Assembly: GCA_943325595.2 (NCBI GenBank)
Contig: CALPQA020000180.1
Coordinates: forward strand, 1 to 5,200
DNA length: 5,200 bases
Reading direction: 5' to 3'
Source: Auritidibacter sp. Marseille-P8566
Lineage (GTDB): Bacteria > Bacteroidota > Bacteroidia > Flavobacteriales > Flavobacteriaceae
Below are positions 1-5,200 of this stretch, one piece after another (within the stretch, counting starts at the first letter, position 1; every line of letters starts with the position of its first letter). The notes below the pieces were generated by a model. It did no database searches. It was not told the origin of the DNA and saw nothing but the letters and a program-made list of their open reading frames with translations. The position numbers and the translations under genes are program-made.

Positions 1-1595
1 GGTTCTAATTCGTCAATAAGTTTGTCAAATTTATTCAAATCCGATTCGGCTTCATTGAACACAAAATCCTTATCGGCATCTTTCAGTTTTACTTTGAACG
101 CCTTTTTAGGGTGAATATATTGTGCAATATAAGGGTCGTAGAAATTAGACTTCATAAACTCAATCATCAGCGACTTAGAAAAATCAGAAAATTGATTACT
201 AATACTTACGCCACCAAGCAAGAATTTATGCTCTGGATATCTTAACGTGGTGTGGATGATTCCTTTCCAAAGTAGGAAAAGAGGCATTGGTTTTTGTTGG
301 TATTCTTTGATAATAAATGCCCGTCCCATTTCGATAGATTTGTGCATCATATCGTGTAGTTCTGGTTCAAAACGGAAAAGCTCATTCAAATAAAACCCTT
401 CCATTCCATATTTCGGGTAAATTTCAGAACCCAATCCCATTCTATAAGCACCCGCAATTTTCTTGGCCTCGTCATCCCACAAAAACATGTGGTGGTAATA
501 TTTATCAAACTTATCAATATCAATTGACTCATTTGTTCCTTCGCCAACTTCTCTAAAAGTAATTTCTCTTAAACGCCCAATTTCGTGAAGAATACTTGGA
601 ATTTTTGCAGCTTCGGCAAAAAACACTTCATAGTTTTTACTTTGCAATAACCTACAATCAGCAGTTCGCAGAGCATTAACCTCTAAAAGCATGTTTTCAG
701 GACTTGCCGCGGTGACTATTTTTTTCGGGCTTTTTGGTATTTTTAAATTTGGCGTAGGTAAAAATGGCGTTTCCTTCTCGAACGGATTGGCCAACATATA
801 GGTTTTTCGCCGTAAGAATTCAGAATATTCCTCAATAGTTGTATGTTCATTTTGTTCGGCTACAGAAATAGGTTTCCCAATTCTAACCTTAATAACCCTG
901 TCTTTTTGAGAAAACAATTCCGATGGTAATTTTGCCGTGCGCAGTGTATCATCGATTTTGGATAAAAAGTAAAACAACCGACTGTTTTTTGCATGAAAAT
1001 AAATGGGTACAACCGGGACTTGGGCTTTTCGAATCACTTTAATAGCGCCTTCTTCCCAAGGTTTGTCAACCATTAATTTTCCGTCTTTATAAGTTGAAAC
1101 TTCCCCTGCCGGAAAAATCCCTAAAGGTTTTCCATCACTTAAATGGCGCAAGGTTTCCTTAATTCCAACCACACTCGACTTGGCGTCTTTGTGGTTTTCA
1201 AAAGGATTCACCGGCATGATGTATTTTTTTAAAGGCTGTATTCGATGCAAAAGAAAATTGGCAATTATTTTGAAATTAGGTTCTCTTTCAAGCATCAACT
1301 TCAATAATAATACCCCGTCAATTCCGCCCAAAGGATGATTTGAAATGGTAATATAGGCGCCTTCTTTTGGTAAACGTTTTAAATCTTTCTCAGGGATTTC
1401 AAATTTTATTTCTAAATCATCTAAAATGGCATTTAAAAAAGCGACGTCATTCAAGTGTTTGTTTCTATCATACACTTTGTTTAGGGTAGATATTTTCAAA
1501 ACTTTCATAAGCAACCAGCCCGAAAATGTCCCGAAAACTCCGTACTTATCTGCATTTATTGCTTTGGCGACTTCTTTAGCGGTGACTAAACCCAT
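1..1595 (-). CDS. Bifunctional PlsC-like / OlsB-like (GNAT) lipid acyltransferase, OlsF-type, 3' end cut by window
   Basis: Translating the minus strand from the ATG at 1595 gives 531 uninterrupted residues (MGLVTAKEVAKAINADKYGV...) running off the left edge. Family members are about 600 residues as I recall, so roughly the last 70 are missing. Residues ~75-245 form a lysophospholipid-acyltransferase domain: NHPLGGIDG at 86-94 supplies the catalytic His87 and Asp93, FPAGEVST at 161-168 is the substrate-binding block, and VPVVPIYF at 193-200 is the fourth block. Residues ~300-490 resemble the OlsB/GNAT N-acyltransferase fold (EIGRLREITFREVG at 338-351, KIAGAYRMG at 379-387, EMGRAFI at 422-428, then FLLGGVSIS at 458-466). 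This fusion matches OlsF, which makes ornithine lipid by N- then O-acylation; glycine or another amino acid is possible as head group. The protein should act at the inner membrane with acyl-ACP donors. A promoter lies 24 bases before the ATG. The domain calls are firm; the lipid product is inferred. Confidence 0.88.
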   Translation of the reverse strand, partial: MGLVTAKEVAKAINADKYGVFGTFSGWLLMKVLKISTLNKVYDRNKHLNDVAFLNAILDDLEIKFEIPEKDLKRLPKEGAYITISNHPLGGIDGVLLLKLMLEREPNFKIIANFLLHRIQPLKKYIMPVNPFENHKDAKSSVVGIKETLRHLSDGKPLGIFPAGEVSTYKDGKLMVDKPWEEGAIKVIRKAQVPVVPIYFHAKNSRLFYFLSKIDDTLRTAKLPSELFSQKDRVIKVRIGKPISVAEQNEHTTIEEYSEFLRRKTYMLANPFEKETPFLPTPNLKIPKSPKKIVTAASPENMLLEVNALRTADCRLLQSKNYEVFFAEAAKIPSILHEIGRLREITFREVGEGTNESIDIDKFDKYYHHMFLWDDEAKKIAGAYRMGLGSEIYPKYGMEGFYLNELFRFEPELHDMMHKSIEMGRAFIIKEYQQKPMPLFLLWKGIIHTTLRYPEHKFLLGGVSISNQFSDFSKSLMIEFMKSNFYDPYIAQYIHPKKAFKVKLKDADKDFVFNEAESDLNKFDKLIDELE

Positions 1596-1619
1596 TTATA
1601 AATTGTTTTTTAGGAAAAA

Positions 1620-1648
1620 CAAAGATAGAAAAAAACTCGTTTAACCAA
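1620..1648 (-). promoter_or_regulatory. Bacteroidetes-type promoter for the acyltransferase gene
   Basis: Read on the minus strand, TATCTTTG (1627 down to 1620) is an exact match to the Bacteroidetes -7 consensus TAnnTTTG. A TTGG box (1648-1645), standing in for the -33 TTTG, lies 17 bases upstream, at the short end of the accepted spacing. The -7 box ends 24 bases before the start codon, giving a short leader. This is a motif match only. Confidence 0.6.
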
Positions 1649-1683
1649 CGAAAATAGGTTTCGATTTTCTTTGTATTTTCTGT

Positions 1684-1713
1684 ATTGTACCTTGTACTTT
1701 TTTATTACTTTTG
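1684..1713 (+). promoter_or_regulatory. Bacteroidetes-type promoter for the exodeoxyribonuclease III gene
   Basis: TACTTTTG at 1706-1713 matches the TAnnTTTG -7 consensus exactly. ATTG at 1684-1687, a partial -33 box, is 18 bases upstream. The -7 box ends 24 bases before the ATG at 1738, the same distance as in the divergent promoter. No Shine-Dalgarno sequence is visible between promoter and start, as is usual for this phylum. The downstream OmpA-type gene is probably also served by this promoter. Confidence 0.55.
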
Positions 1714-1737
1714 GGAATATAAATTTGAAAAAGCGTA

Positions 1738-2499
1738 ATGAAAATTATTTCCTATAATGTAAATGGAATTCGGGCTGCCATCACCAAAGGTTTTATAGAT
1801 TGGTTGCAACATGCCAATCCAGACGTAATTTGCCTTCAGGAGATAAAAGCTTCCGAAGATCAAGTTCCTGTAGCCGAATTTGAAAAAGCTGGATATCCGT
1901 ATCAATATTATTATCCCGCAACCAAAAAAGGATACAGTGGTGTGGCCATTTTATCAAAAATAAAACCAAATAATGTCGTTTTTGGCACTGGAATTGCTCA
2001 CATGGACTTTGAAGGCAGAACCCTTCGAGCCGATTTTGATGCTTTTTCTGTAATGAGTTTGTATTTGCCTTCAGGCACAAACATCGACCGATTGGATCAT
2101 AAATTCATGTTTATGGACGATTTTCAAAGTTACATTGACAACTTAAAAATTGAAGTTCCAAATTTGGTAATTTGTGGCGATTACAACATTTGCCATCAGG
2201 CTATTGACATTCATGACCCTATTCGCAATGCAAAAGTGTCCGGATTTTTACCCGAAGAGCGCGCTTGGTTGGATACATTTATGAATAACGGATTCATTGA
2301 TAGCTTCCGATATTTCAACAAACAGCCTGATCAATACAGTTGGTGGAGTTACAGAGCAGGTTCCCGAGGCAATAACAAAGGTTGGCGAATTGACTATTGT
2401 TTGGTTAGTGAAACCCTAAAAGACAAACTTAAAAGAGCCGTTATTTTGCAAGAAGCAAAACATTCTGACCATTGTCCCGTTTTAGTAGAATTAGAATAA
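1738..2499 (+). CDS. xth: Exodeoxyribonuclease III (AP endonuclease, Xth/ExoA family)
   Basis: The 253-residue product is full length for the family and begins MKIISYNVNGIR, the usual first strand. It belongs to the exonuclease-endonuclease-phosphatase superfamily, whose bacterial members cut DNA 5' to abasic sites and remove 3' blocks during base excision repair using Mg2+. The catalytic set is visible: Asn7 (SYNVNG), Glu35 (CLQEIK, metal ligand), Tyr109 (LYLPSG), Asp148 and Asn150 (GDYN), Asp219 (GWRIDY), and the Asp244-His245 pair (SDHCPV). The GWRIDYCLVSE block resembles the ExoA side of the family as I remember it. There is no signal peptide, so it is cytosolic. The start is supported by the immediate catalytic strand at the N terminus and by a promoter 24 bases upstream. 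Only 38 bases separate it from the next gene, with no terminator between, so co-transcription is likely. Confidence 0.96.
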   Translation: MKIISYNVNGIRAAITKGFIDWLQHANPDVICLQEIKASEDQVPVAEFEKAGYPYQYYYPATKKGYSGVAILSKIKPNNVVFGTGIAHMDFEGRTLRADFDAFSVMSLYLPSGTNIDRLDHKFMFMDDFQSYIDNLKIEVPNLVICGDYNICHQAIDIHDPIRNAKVSGFLPEERAWLDTFMNNGFIDSFRYFNKQPDQYSWWSYRAGSRGNNKGWRIDYCLVSETLKDKLKRAVILQEAKHSDHCPVLVELE

Positions 2500-2537
2500 T
2501 AATAATTGAATAATAACCCTTATTAAATACTTTACAA

Positions 2538-3500
2538 ATGATTAAAAAAGTTGCATTAGGATTAGTAGTTATCGCTTTATCGACATCATGTGTGTCTAAA
2601 AAAGTATTTAACGAATTGGAGACGAAATTTGCAGATTTGAAAAAAGAAAACAGAAGAACTGCCGATTTAAATGATAGTATTACAAAAGCTAAAAGTAAAC
2701 TCGATTTAGATTATGCTTCCTTGAAAGCAGATTATAACAAGACTAAAGCCGAAAGAGATAAACTTGCAATTGACTTTGCTGCCGCAGATAAAAATCTGAA
2801 AACGTTACAAGCGTCATACAATGCTTTGGAAAAAAACAGCGATGAATCTTTGAAAGAAAACATGGCTAAAAACCGAGAATTGTTAGCACAATTAGAAGCG
2901 AAAGAAAAAGCATTGGCTGCCGAAAAAGAGCGTTTGAACAAATTAAGTGCCGATTTGAAAAAAGGCACCGACAGAGTCAATGAATTAGAAAGCATAATGG
3001 CGGCCAAAGAAGCGGCTATGAAAAAACTGAAAGATGCCCTTTCAAAATCATTGAAAGCATTCGAAGGAAAAGGACTTACCGTGAACCAAAGAGACGGGAA
3101 AGTGTATGTTTCTATGGAAAACAAATTGCTGTTTGAATCAGGAAGTTGGGCTGTTGGTTCCGAAGGGAAAAAAGCAGTCGTAGCGGTTGGAACCGTTTTG
3201 GCACAAAATCCTGACATTGCTGTTTTAATTGAAGGACACACTGACAACGATAAATTTGCTGGCGCAGTGGGACAAATTGAAAACAATTGGGATCTTTCTA
3301 CAAAAAGAGCTACTGCCATTGTGAACATTTTATCTGAAAATAAAAGCGTTAAAAAAGAAAACCTAACGGCTGCAGGAAGAGGAGAATTTGCACCATTAAT
3401 GAGCAATGACACTCCTGAGGGAAAATCCAAAAACCGTAGAATCGAAATTATTTTGACACCAAAATTAGATGAGATTTCTAAAATGTTGAACGATTTGTAA
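2538..3500 (+). CDS. Coiled-coil OmpA-family outer-membrane lipoprotein
   Basis: The 320-residue product starts with a short lipoprotein signal (MIKKVALGLVVIALSTSC), with Cys18 the likely lipidated residue. The box before it (S-T-S) is loose but acceptable for Bacteroidetes. CVSKK lacks the acidic export signal of surface lipoproteins, so the body probably faces the periplasm. Residues ~22-178 are rich in Lys, Glu, Ala and Leu with heptad spacing, suggesting a long coiled coil. Residues ~183-308 form the OmpA C-terminal peptidoglycan-binding domain: IEGHTDN at 231-237, NWDLSTKRA at 250-258, GRGEFAP at 280-286 and NRRIEI at 299-304. Asp236 and Arg257 match the pair that binds diaminopimelate in OmpA. 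The likely role is tethering the outer membrane to the cell wall, with the coiled coil as spacer. There is no beta-barrel, so it is Pal-like in layout rather than a true OmpA porin. It probably shares the upstream xth transcript and ends at a strong terminator. Confidence 0.92.
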   Translation: MIKKVALGLVVIALSTSCVSKKVFNELETKFADLKKENRRTADLNDSITKAKSKLDLDYASLKADYNKTKAERDKLAIDFAAADKNLKTLQASYNALEKNSDESLKENMAKNRELLAQLEAKEKALAAEKERLNKLSADLKKGTDRVNELESIMAAKEAAMKKLKDALSKSLKAFEGKGLTVNQRDGKVYVSMENKLLFESGSWAVGSEGKKAVVAVGTVLAQNPDIAVLIEGHTDNDKFAGAVGQIENNWDLSTKRATAIVNILSENKSVKKENLTAAGRGEFAPLMSNDTPEGKSKNRRIEIILTPKLDEISKMLNDL

Positions 3501-3524
3501 CGAACCGTTCAAAACAAAAAATAT

Positions 3525-3556
3525 AAAGGTTCAAAGTGCTACTTTGAACCTTTTTT
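3525..3556 (+). terminator. Strong intrinsic terminator after the OmpA-family gene
   Basis: Arms 3525-3537 (AAAGGTTCAAAGT) and 3541-3553 (ACTTTGAACCTTT) are perfect reverse complements, giving a 13-bp stem with a GCT loop, followed by T's through 3556. It begins 24 bases after the stop codon and should separate the xth-OmpA unit from the next gene. The A-rich sequence on its left could let it act partly on the opposite strand, though no minus-strand gene converges here. Confidence 0.92.
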
Positions 3557-3587
3557 ACATCACCTCATTATAACAGCAGTACTTTTT
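3554..3587 (+). promoter_or_regulatory. Weak candidate promoter for the Tas-type reductase
   Basis: Because a terminator ends just upstream, the reductase gene needs its own promoter within about 40 bases. TACTTTTT at 3580-3587 matches TAnnTTTG in all but the last base, and TTTA at 3554-3557 could be a poor -33 box at a 22-base spacing. The -7 box ends only 8 bases before the ATG at 3596, so the transcript would be almost leaderless. This is the best candidate seen, not a firm call. Confidence 0.3.
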
Positions 3588-3595
3588 CCTTAATT

Positions 3596-4633
3596 ATGAA
3601 ATACACCACATTACCCAATACCGAAACAAAAGTTAGTAAAATTTGCCTTGGAACCATGACTTTCGGAGAGCAAAATACCGAAGCCGAAGGCCACGCCCAA
3701 ATGGATTATGCACTCGAAAATGGCGTTAATTTTTTTGATGCCGCCGAAATGTATTCCGTTCCTGCGCGCCAAGAAACCTATGGAAGTACCGAAAAAATCA
3801 TTGGAACATGGTTCAAAAAAACGGGTAATAGAGAAAATGTTGTCTTGGCAACAAAAATCGCAGGTCCCAATCCAAACTTCACGTACATGCGCGAAAAGAA
3901 TGACTTTTCTGCTAAAAGCATCACCTTTGCCTTAGAGCAAAGTTTGCAGCGTTTGCAAACAGAATATGTCGATTTGTACCAATTGCATTGGCCAGAACGA
4001 AAATCAAATATGTTTGGAACCCTAGGATTTAAAGTTCAAGAAGACGCTTGGGAAGATAATTTTCAAGCCGTTTTAGAATGTTTACATGGATTAATCCAAC
4101 AAGGAAAAATCAGAAATATAGGTGTTTCCAATGAAACTCCGTGGGGAGTAATGCGTTTTTTAGAAGAAAGCAAAAAACACAATTTACCAAGAATGGCAAC
4201 CATTCAAAACCCGTATTCCTTGGTAAATCGAAGTTTTGAAGTTGGATTGTCCGAAGTTTGCCACCGCGAAAATGTAGGGCTTCTGGCCTATTCTCCAATG
4301 GCTTTTGGTGTGCTATCGGGAAAATTCCTCAATGGCGAAGCACATCCCAAGGCAAGAATCAATCTGTTTCCGCAATTTGCACGTTACAATAGTGAAAACA
4401 CAAGAGAAGCCTCGCGCCGCTACAACGAAATTGCACTGGATTTCGGACTCACATTAACCGAATTGTCCTTGGCATTTATCGAGCAACAATCCTTTGTAAC
4501 GAGTACTATTATTGGCGCGACCACGTTAACACAACTCGAAGAAAACATCAAAACTATTGGCGTTTCACTCGATGAAAATTGCATAGCCGCCATCGATGCT
4601 ATTCAAAATCTAATCCCAAATCCGGCACCCTAA
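3596..4633 (+). CDS. tas: NADPH-dependent aldo/keto reductase, Tas family
   Basis: The 345-residue product is nearly the same length as E. coli Tas (346) and resembles it throughout as remembered: LGTMTFGEQN at 18-27, DAAEMYSVPARQET at 48-61, VDLYQLHWP at 125-133, GKIRNIGVSNET at 170-181, TIQNPYSLVNRSFEVGL at 202-218, IIGATT at 305-310 and the C-terminal NPAP. The aldo/keto reductase catalytic tetrad is complete: Asp48, Tyr53, Lys87 and His131. The fold is a TIM barrel reducing carbonyls with NADPH, here in the cytosol since no signal peptide is present. The E. coli gene was found through suppression of tyrosine auxotrophy, but its physiological substrate is unsettled, so no pathway is assigned. 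The start fits the family N terminus (MKYTTLPNTETKVSKICLG). It stands alone between two terminators, so it is probably monocistronic. Confidence 0.93.
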   Translation: MKYTTLPNTETKVSKICLGTMTFGEQNTEAEGHAQMDYALENGVNFFDAAEMYSVPARQETYGSTEKIIGTWFKKTGNRENVVLATKIAGPNPNFTYMREKNDFSAKSITFALEQSLQRLQTEYVDLYQLHWPERKSNMFGTLGFKVQEDAWEDNFQAVLECLHGLIQQGKIRNIGVSNETPWGVMRFLEESKKHNLPRMATIQNPYSLVNRSFEVGLSEVCHRENVGLLAYSPMAFGVLSGKFLNGEAHPKARINLFPQFARYNSENTREASRRYNEIALDFGLTLTELSLAFIEQQSFVTSTIIGATTLTQLEENIKTIGVSLDENCIAAIDAIQNLIPNPAP

Positions 4634-4650
4634 AACCTTTATATGCAACC

Positions 4651-4684
4651 AAAACCATCAAGACGTTTCTTGGTGGTTTTTTTT
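4651..4684 (+). terminator. Intrinsic terminator after the Tas-type reductase
   Basis: Arms 4651-4663 (AAAACCATCAAGA) and 4668-4680 (TCTTGGTGGTTTT) pair over 13 positions with one T-G wobble, around a CGTT loop. T's run through 4684. It starts 17 bases after the stop codon. Confidence 0.92.
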
Positions 4685-4690
4685 GCTTTT

Positions 4691-4860
4691 TTTGGGCGTG
4701 CCCTTCGTTTAGGTCATTGCGTGGCACGAAGCTATCTGTTGTAAACTCGGTCGGGCTCTCCGCTACAATCTTTGTTCCATTTCATTCCACAAAGGATTTC
4801 CACTGCCATCCCTCACGCGAACGCCAGACGCTTCTAGATCAAATGGCCACGTTGTGCCAC
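4691..4860. repeat. Probable Flavobacterium-type intergenic repeat element, non-coding and structured
   Basis: This block has 87 G or C among 170 bases (51%), against about 23% in the gene that follows. Frames through it give no protein-like sequence. It holds several inverted repeats. CGTGCC (4697-4702) pairs with GGCACG (4723-4728), and CTTCGT (4703-4708) with ACGAAG (4726-4731); these share ACG and so exclude each other. AATCTTTGT (4767-4775) pairs with ACAAAGGATT (4789-4798), leaving one bulged G. GTGGCAC (4721-4727) pairs with GTGCCAC (4854-4860), linking the two ends. The core words CGGGCTCTCCGCTACAATC, then AAAGGATTTCC, then CCCTCACGCGAACG match my memory of an element scattered between genes in Flavobacterium genomes. 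Only one copy is present here, so the repeat status is recalled, not shown. Orientation and function are unknown. Confidence 0.6.
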
Positions 4861-4886
4861 ACATGAAATTTAAAACACTATATTTG
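4851..4886 (+). promoter_or_regulatory. Candidate promoter for the right-edge lipoprotein gene
   Basis: TATATTTG at 4879-4886 is an exact TAnnTTTG -7 box. The best -33 candidate is GTTG at 4851-4854, 24 bases upstream and slightly beyond the usual spacing; it overlaps the right end of the repeat element. If used, the transcript would carry a leader of about 125 bases containing the inverted repeats at 4896-4983. Confidence 0.4.
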
Positions 4887-4895
4887 AAGGAAATA

Positions 4896-4983
4896 GGCTA
4901 ATTAATTGCGACAATCTCTCCTGATATGGGTTGATAGGCGCTATTTTGTAGCTAGTATATAGAAGTTAGCCGTTATTCTATCA
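4896..4983 (+). other. Leader region with two interlocking inverted repeats, function unknown
   Basis: GGCTAA (4896-4901) is the exact reverse complement of TTAGCC (4966-4971), and TGATAG (4932-4937) of CTATCA (4978-4983). The pairs overlap in order (arm 1, arm 2, arm 1', arm 2'), so both can form at once only as a pseudoknot; otherwise they compete. The inner GCTA...TAGC (4940-4943 with 4949-4952) gives a small extra hairpin. The outer pair, with GTTAGCC at 4965-4971, is loosely reminiscent of an integron attC outline, but it breaks the GTTRRRY core at one base. It could be a leader structure or a recombination scar. Confidence 0.3.
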
Positions 4984-5017
4984 GAAAAACTGGAAATCAA
5001 CAACATAAAACTAAAAA

Positions 5018-5200
5018 ATGAAAATGAATTATATAATTATTGGTTTATTAATTGGTGGAATTGTCTTTATAATTTCGAGTTGTAATAAAAAATCTGAAAA
5101 TAATAAAAAAGCCGAAAACAAAACCGAACAAAATAAAGTTGATCCAAATAGAAATCCATATAATGATATGAGAAATATGGCATTTGGAATAACCGAAAAA
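5018..5200 (+). CDS. Small lipoprotein of unknown function, 3' end cut by window
   Basis: Sixty-one residues are readable from the ATG at 5018, starting MKMNYIIIGLLIGGIVFIIS, with no stop before the right edge. A hydrophobic stretch (residues 5-19) followed by ISSC places the lipidated cysteine at 22: a clear type II signal peptide for export to the envelope. A polar Asn/Lys/Glu-rich linker (residues 23-42, CNKKSENNKKAENKTEQNK) follows, and then the first folded-looking segment, NPYNDMRNMAFGITEK. Too little is present to name a family. A second in-frame ATG at 5024 could also start the protein; the first is preferred for its A-rich upstream stretch (CTAAAAA) and because it keeps a Lys before the hydrophobic core. 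The gene has 43 G or C in 183 bases (about 23%), much lower than the upstream genes. This suggests accessory or transferred DNA, although linkers of this kind are naturally AAA-rich. Confidence 0.78.
   Translation, partial: MKMNYIIIGLLIGGIVFIISSCNKKSENNKKAENKTEQNKVDPNRNPYNDMRNMAFGITEK

Noticed and set aside
1426..1644. A 72-codon plus-strand open frame antisense to the acyltransferase N terminus.
   Set aside because: It lies over the conserved start of the minus-strand gene and its promoter, and shows no motif or start context of its own.
1705..2080. Two minus-strand open frames over the start of exodeoxyribonuclease III.
   Set aside because: The plus strand carries the full catalytic residue set. 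The antisense products have no recognisable features.
2528..2535. TACTTTAC as a promoter -7 box for the OmpA-family gene.
   Set aside because: It differs from TAnnTTTG at two of six fixed positions and ends 2 bases before the ATG, so transcription would begin inside the gene.
2732..3430. A 232-codon open frame antisense to the OmpA-family gene.
   Set aside because: It mirrors the Lys/Glu/Ala-rich coding strand as Ser/Phe/Leu-rich sequence. The sense strand has a lipoprotein signal and conserved OmpA motifs, so this is a shadow.
3708..3935. A 75-codon frame inside the reductase gene on the same strand.
   Set aside because: It overlaps the catalytic Tyr53-Lys87 coding region in another frame and reads as a shadow.
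4579..4866. A plus-strand open frame of 95 codons overlapping the end of the reductase gene and the GC-rich element.
   Set aside because: It starts inside the reductase gene in another frame, runs through that gene's terminator, and its translation is low-complexity (runs of Phe and Cys) with no recognisable domain.
4691..4990. An insertion sequence or a complete integron cassette.
   Set aside because: No transposase or integrase reading frame and no convincing long terminal inverted repeats or target duplications are visible. The attC-like core deviates from GTTRRRY, and only one candidate site is present.
1..5200. CRISPR arrays, tRNA or rRNA genes, and defence-system genes.
   Set aside because: No regularly spaced direct repeats, tRNA-like cloverleaf arms or rRNA signatures were seen, and all sizeable genes belong to other recognised families or to the unnamed lipoprotein.

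Overview
The window looks like a chromosomal segment of a Flavobacteriaceae bacterium, most likely Flavobacterium or a close relative. The evidence is the AT-rich composition, the absence of Shine-Dalgarno-like sequences before starts, A-rich stretches just upstream of the ATGs, promoter elements of the Bacteroidetes type (TAnnTTTG with an upstream TTG-like box), and protein families typical of that group. No similarity search could be run, so all identities rest on motif and sequence recognition.

Layout. Bases 1-1595 (minus strand, 3' end outside the window) encode a two-domain lipid acyltransferase: an N-terminal PlsC-like O-acyltransferase and a C-terminal OlsB/GNAT-like N-acyltransferase, the OlsF-type architecture linked to ornithine or other amino-acid lipids. 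A 142-base divergent intergenic region (1596-1737) holds one Bacteroidetes-type promoter for each direction. On the plus strand follow exodeoxyribonuclease III (1738-2499) and, 38 bases later, a coiled-coil OmpA-domain lipoprotein (2538-3500), probably one transcription unit closed by a strong hairpin terminator (3525-3556). Next is a Tas-type aldo/keto reductase (3596-4633) with its own terminator (4651-4684).

The last 570 bases are different. After the Tas terminator comes a block of about 170 bases with no credible gene and roughly 51% G+C. It carries several inverted repeats and resembles intergenic repeat elements I remember from Flavobacterium genomes. It is followed by a perfect TAnnTTTG box, a leader with two interlocking inverted repeats, and the start of a very AT-rich (about 23% G+C) small lipoprotein gene that leaves the window at the right edge. 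This looks like accessory DNA next to housekeeping genes.

The genes do not form one pathway. They cover membrane lipid synthesis, DNA repair, envelope-peptidoglycan anchoring and a general NADPH-dependent reductase. No defence system, CRISPR array, RNA gene or complete mobile element is visible. The part most worth following up is the non-coding 4691-4990 segment.
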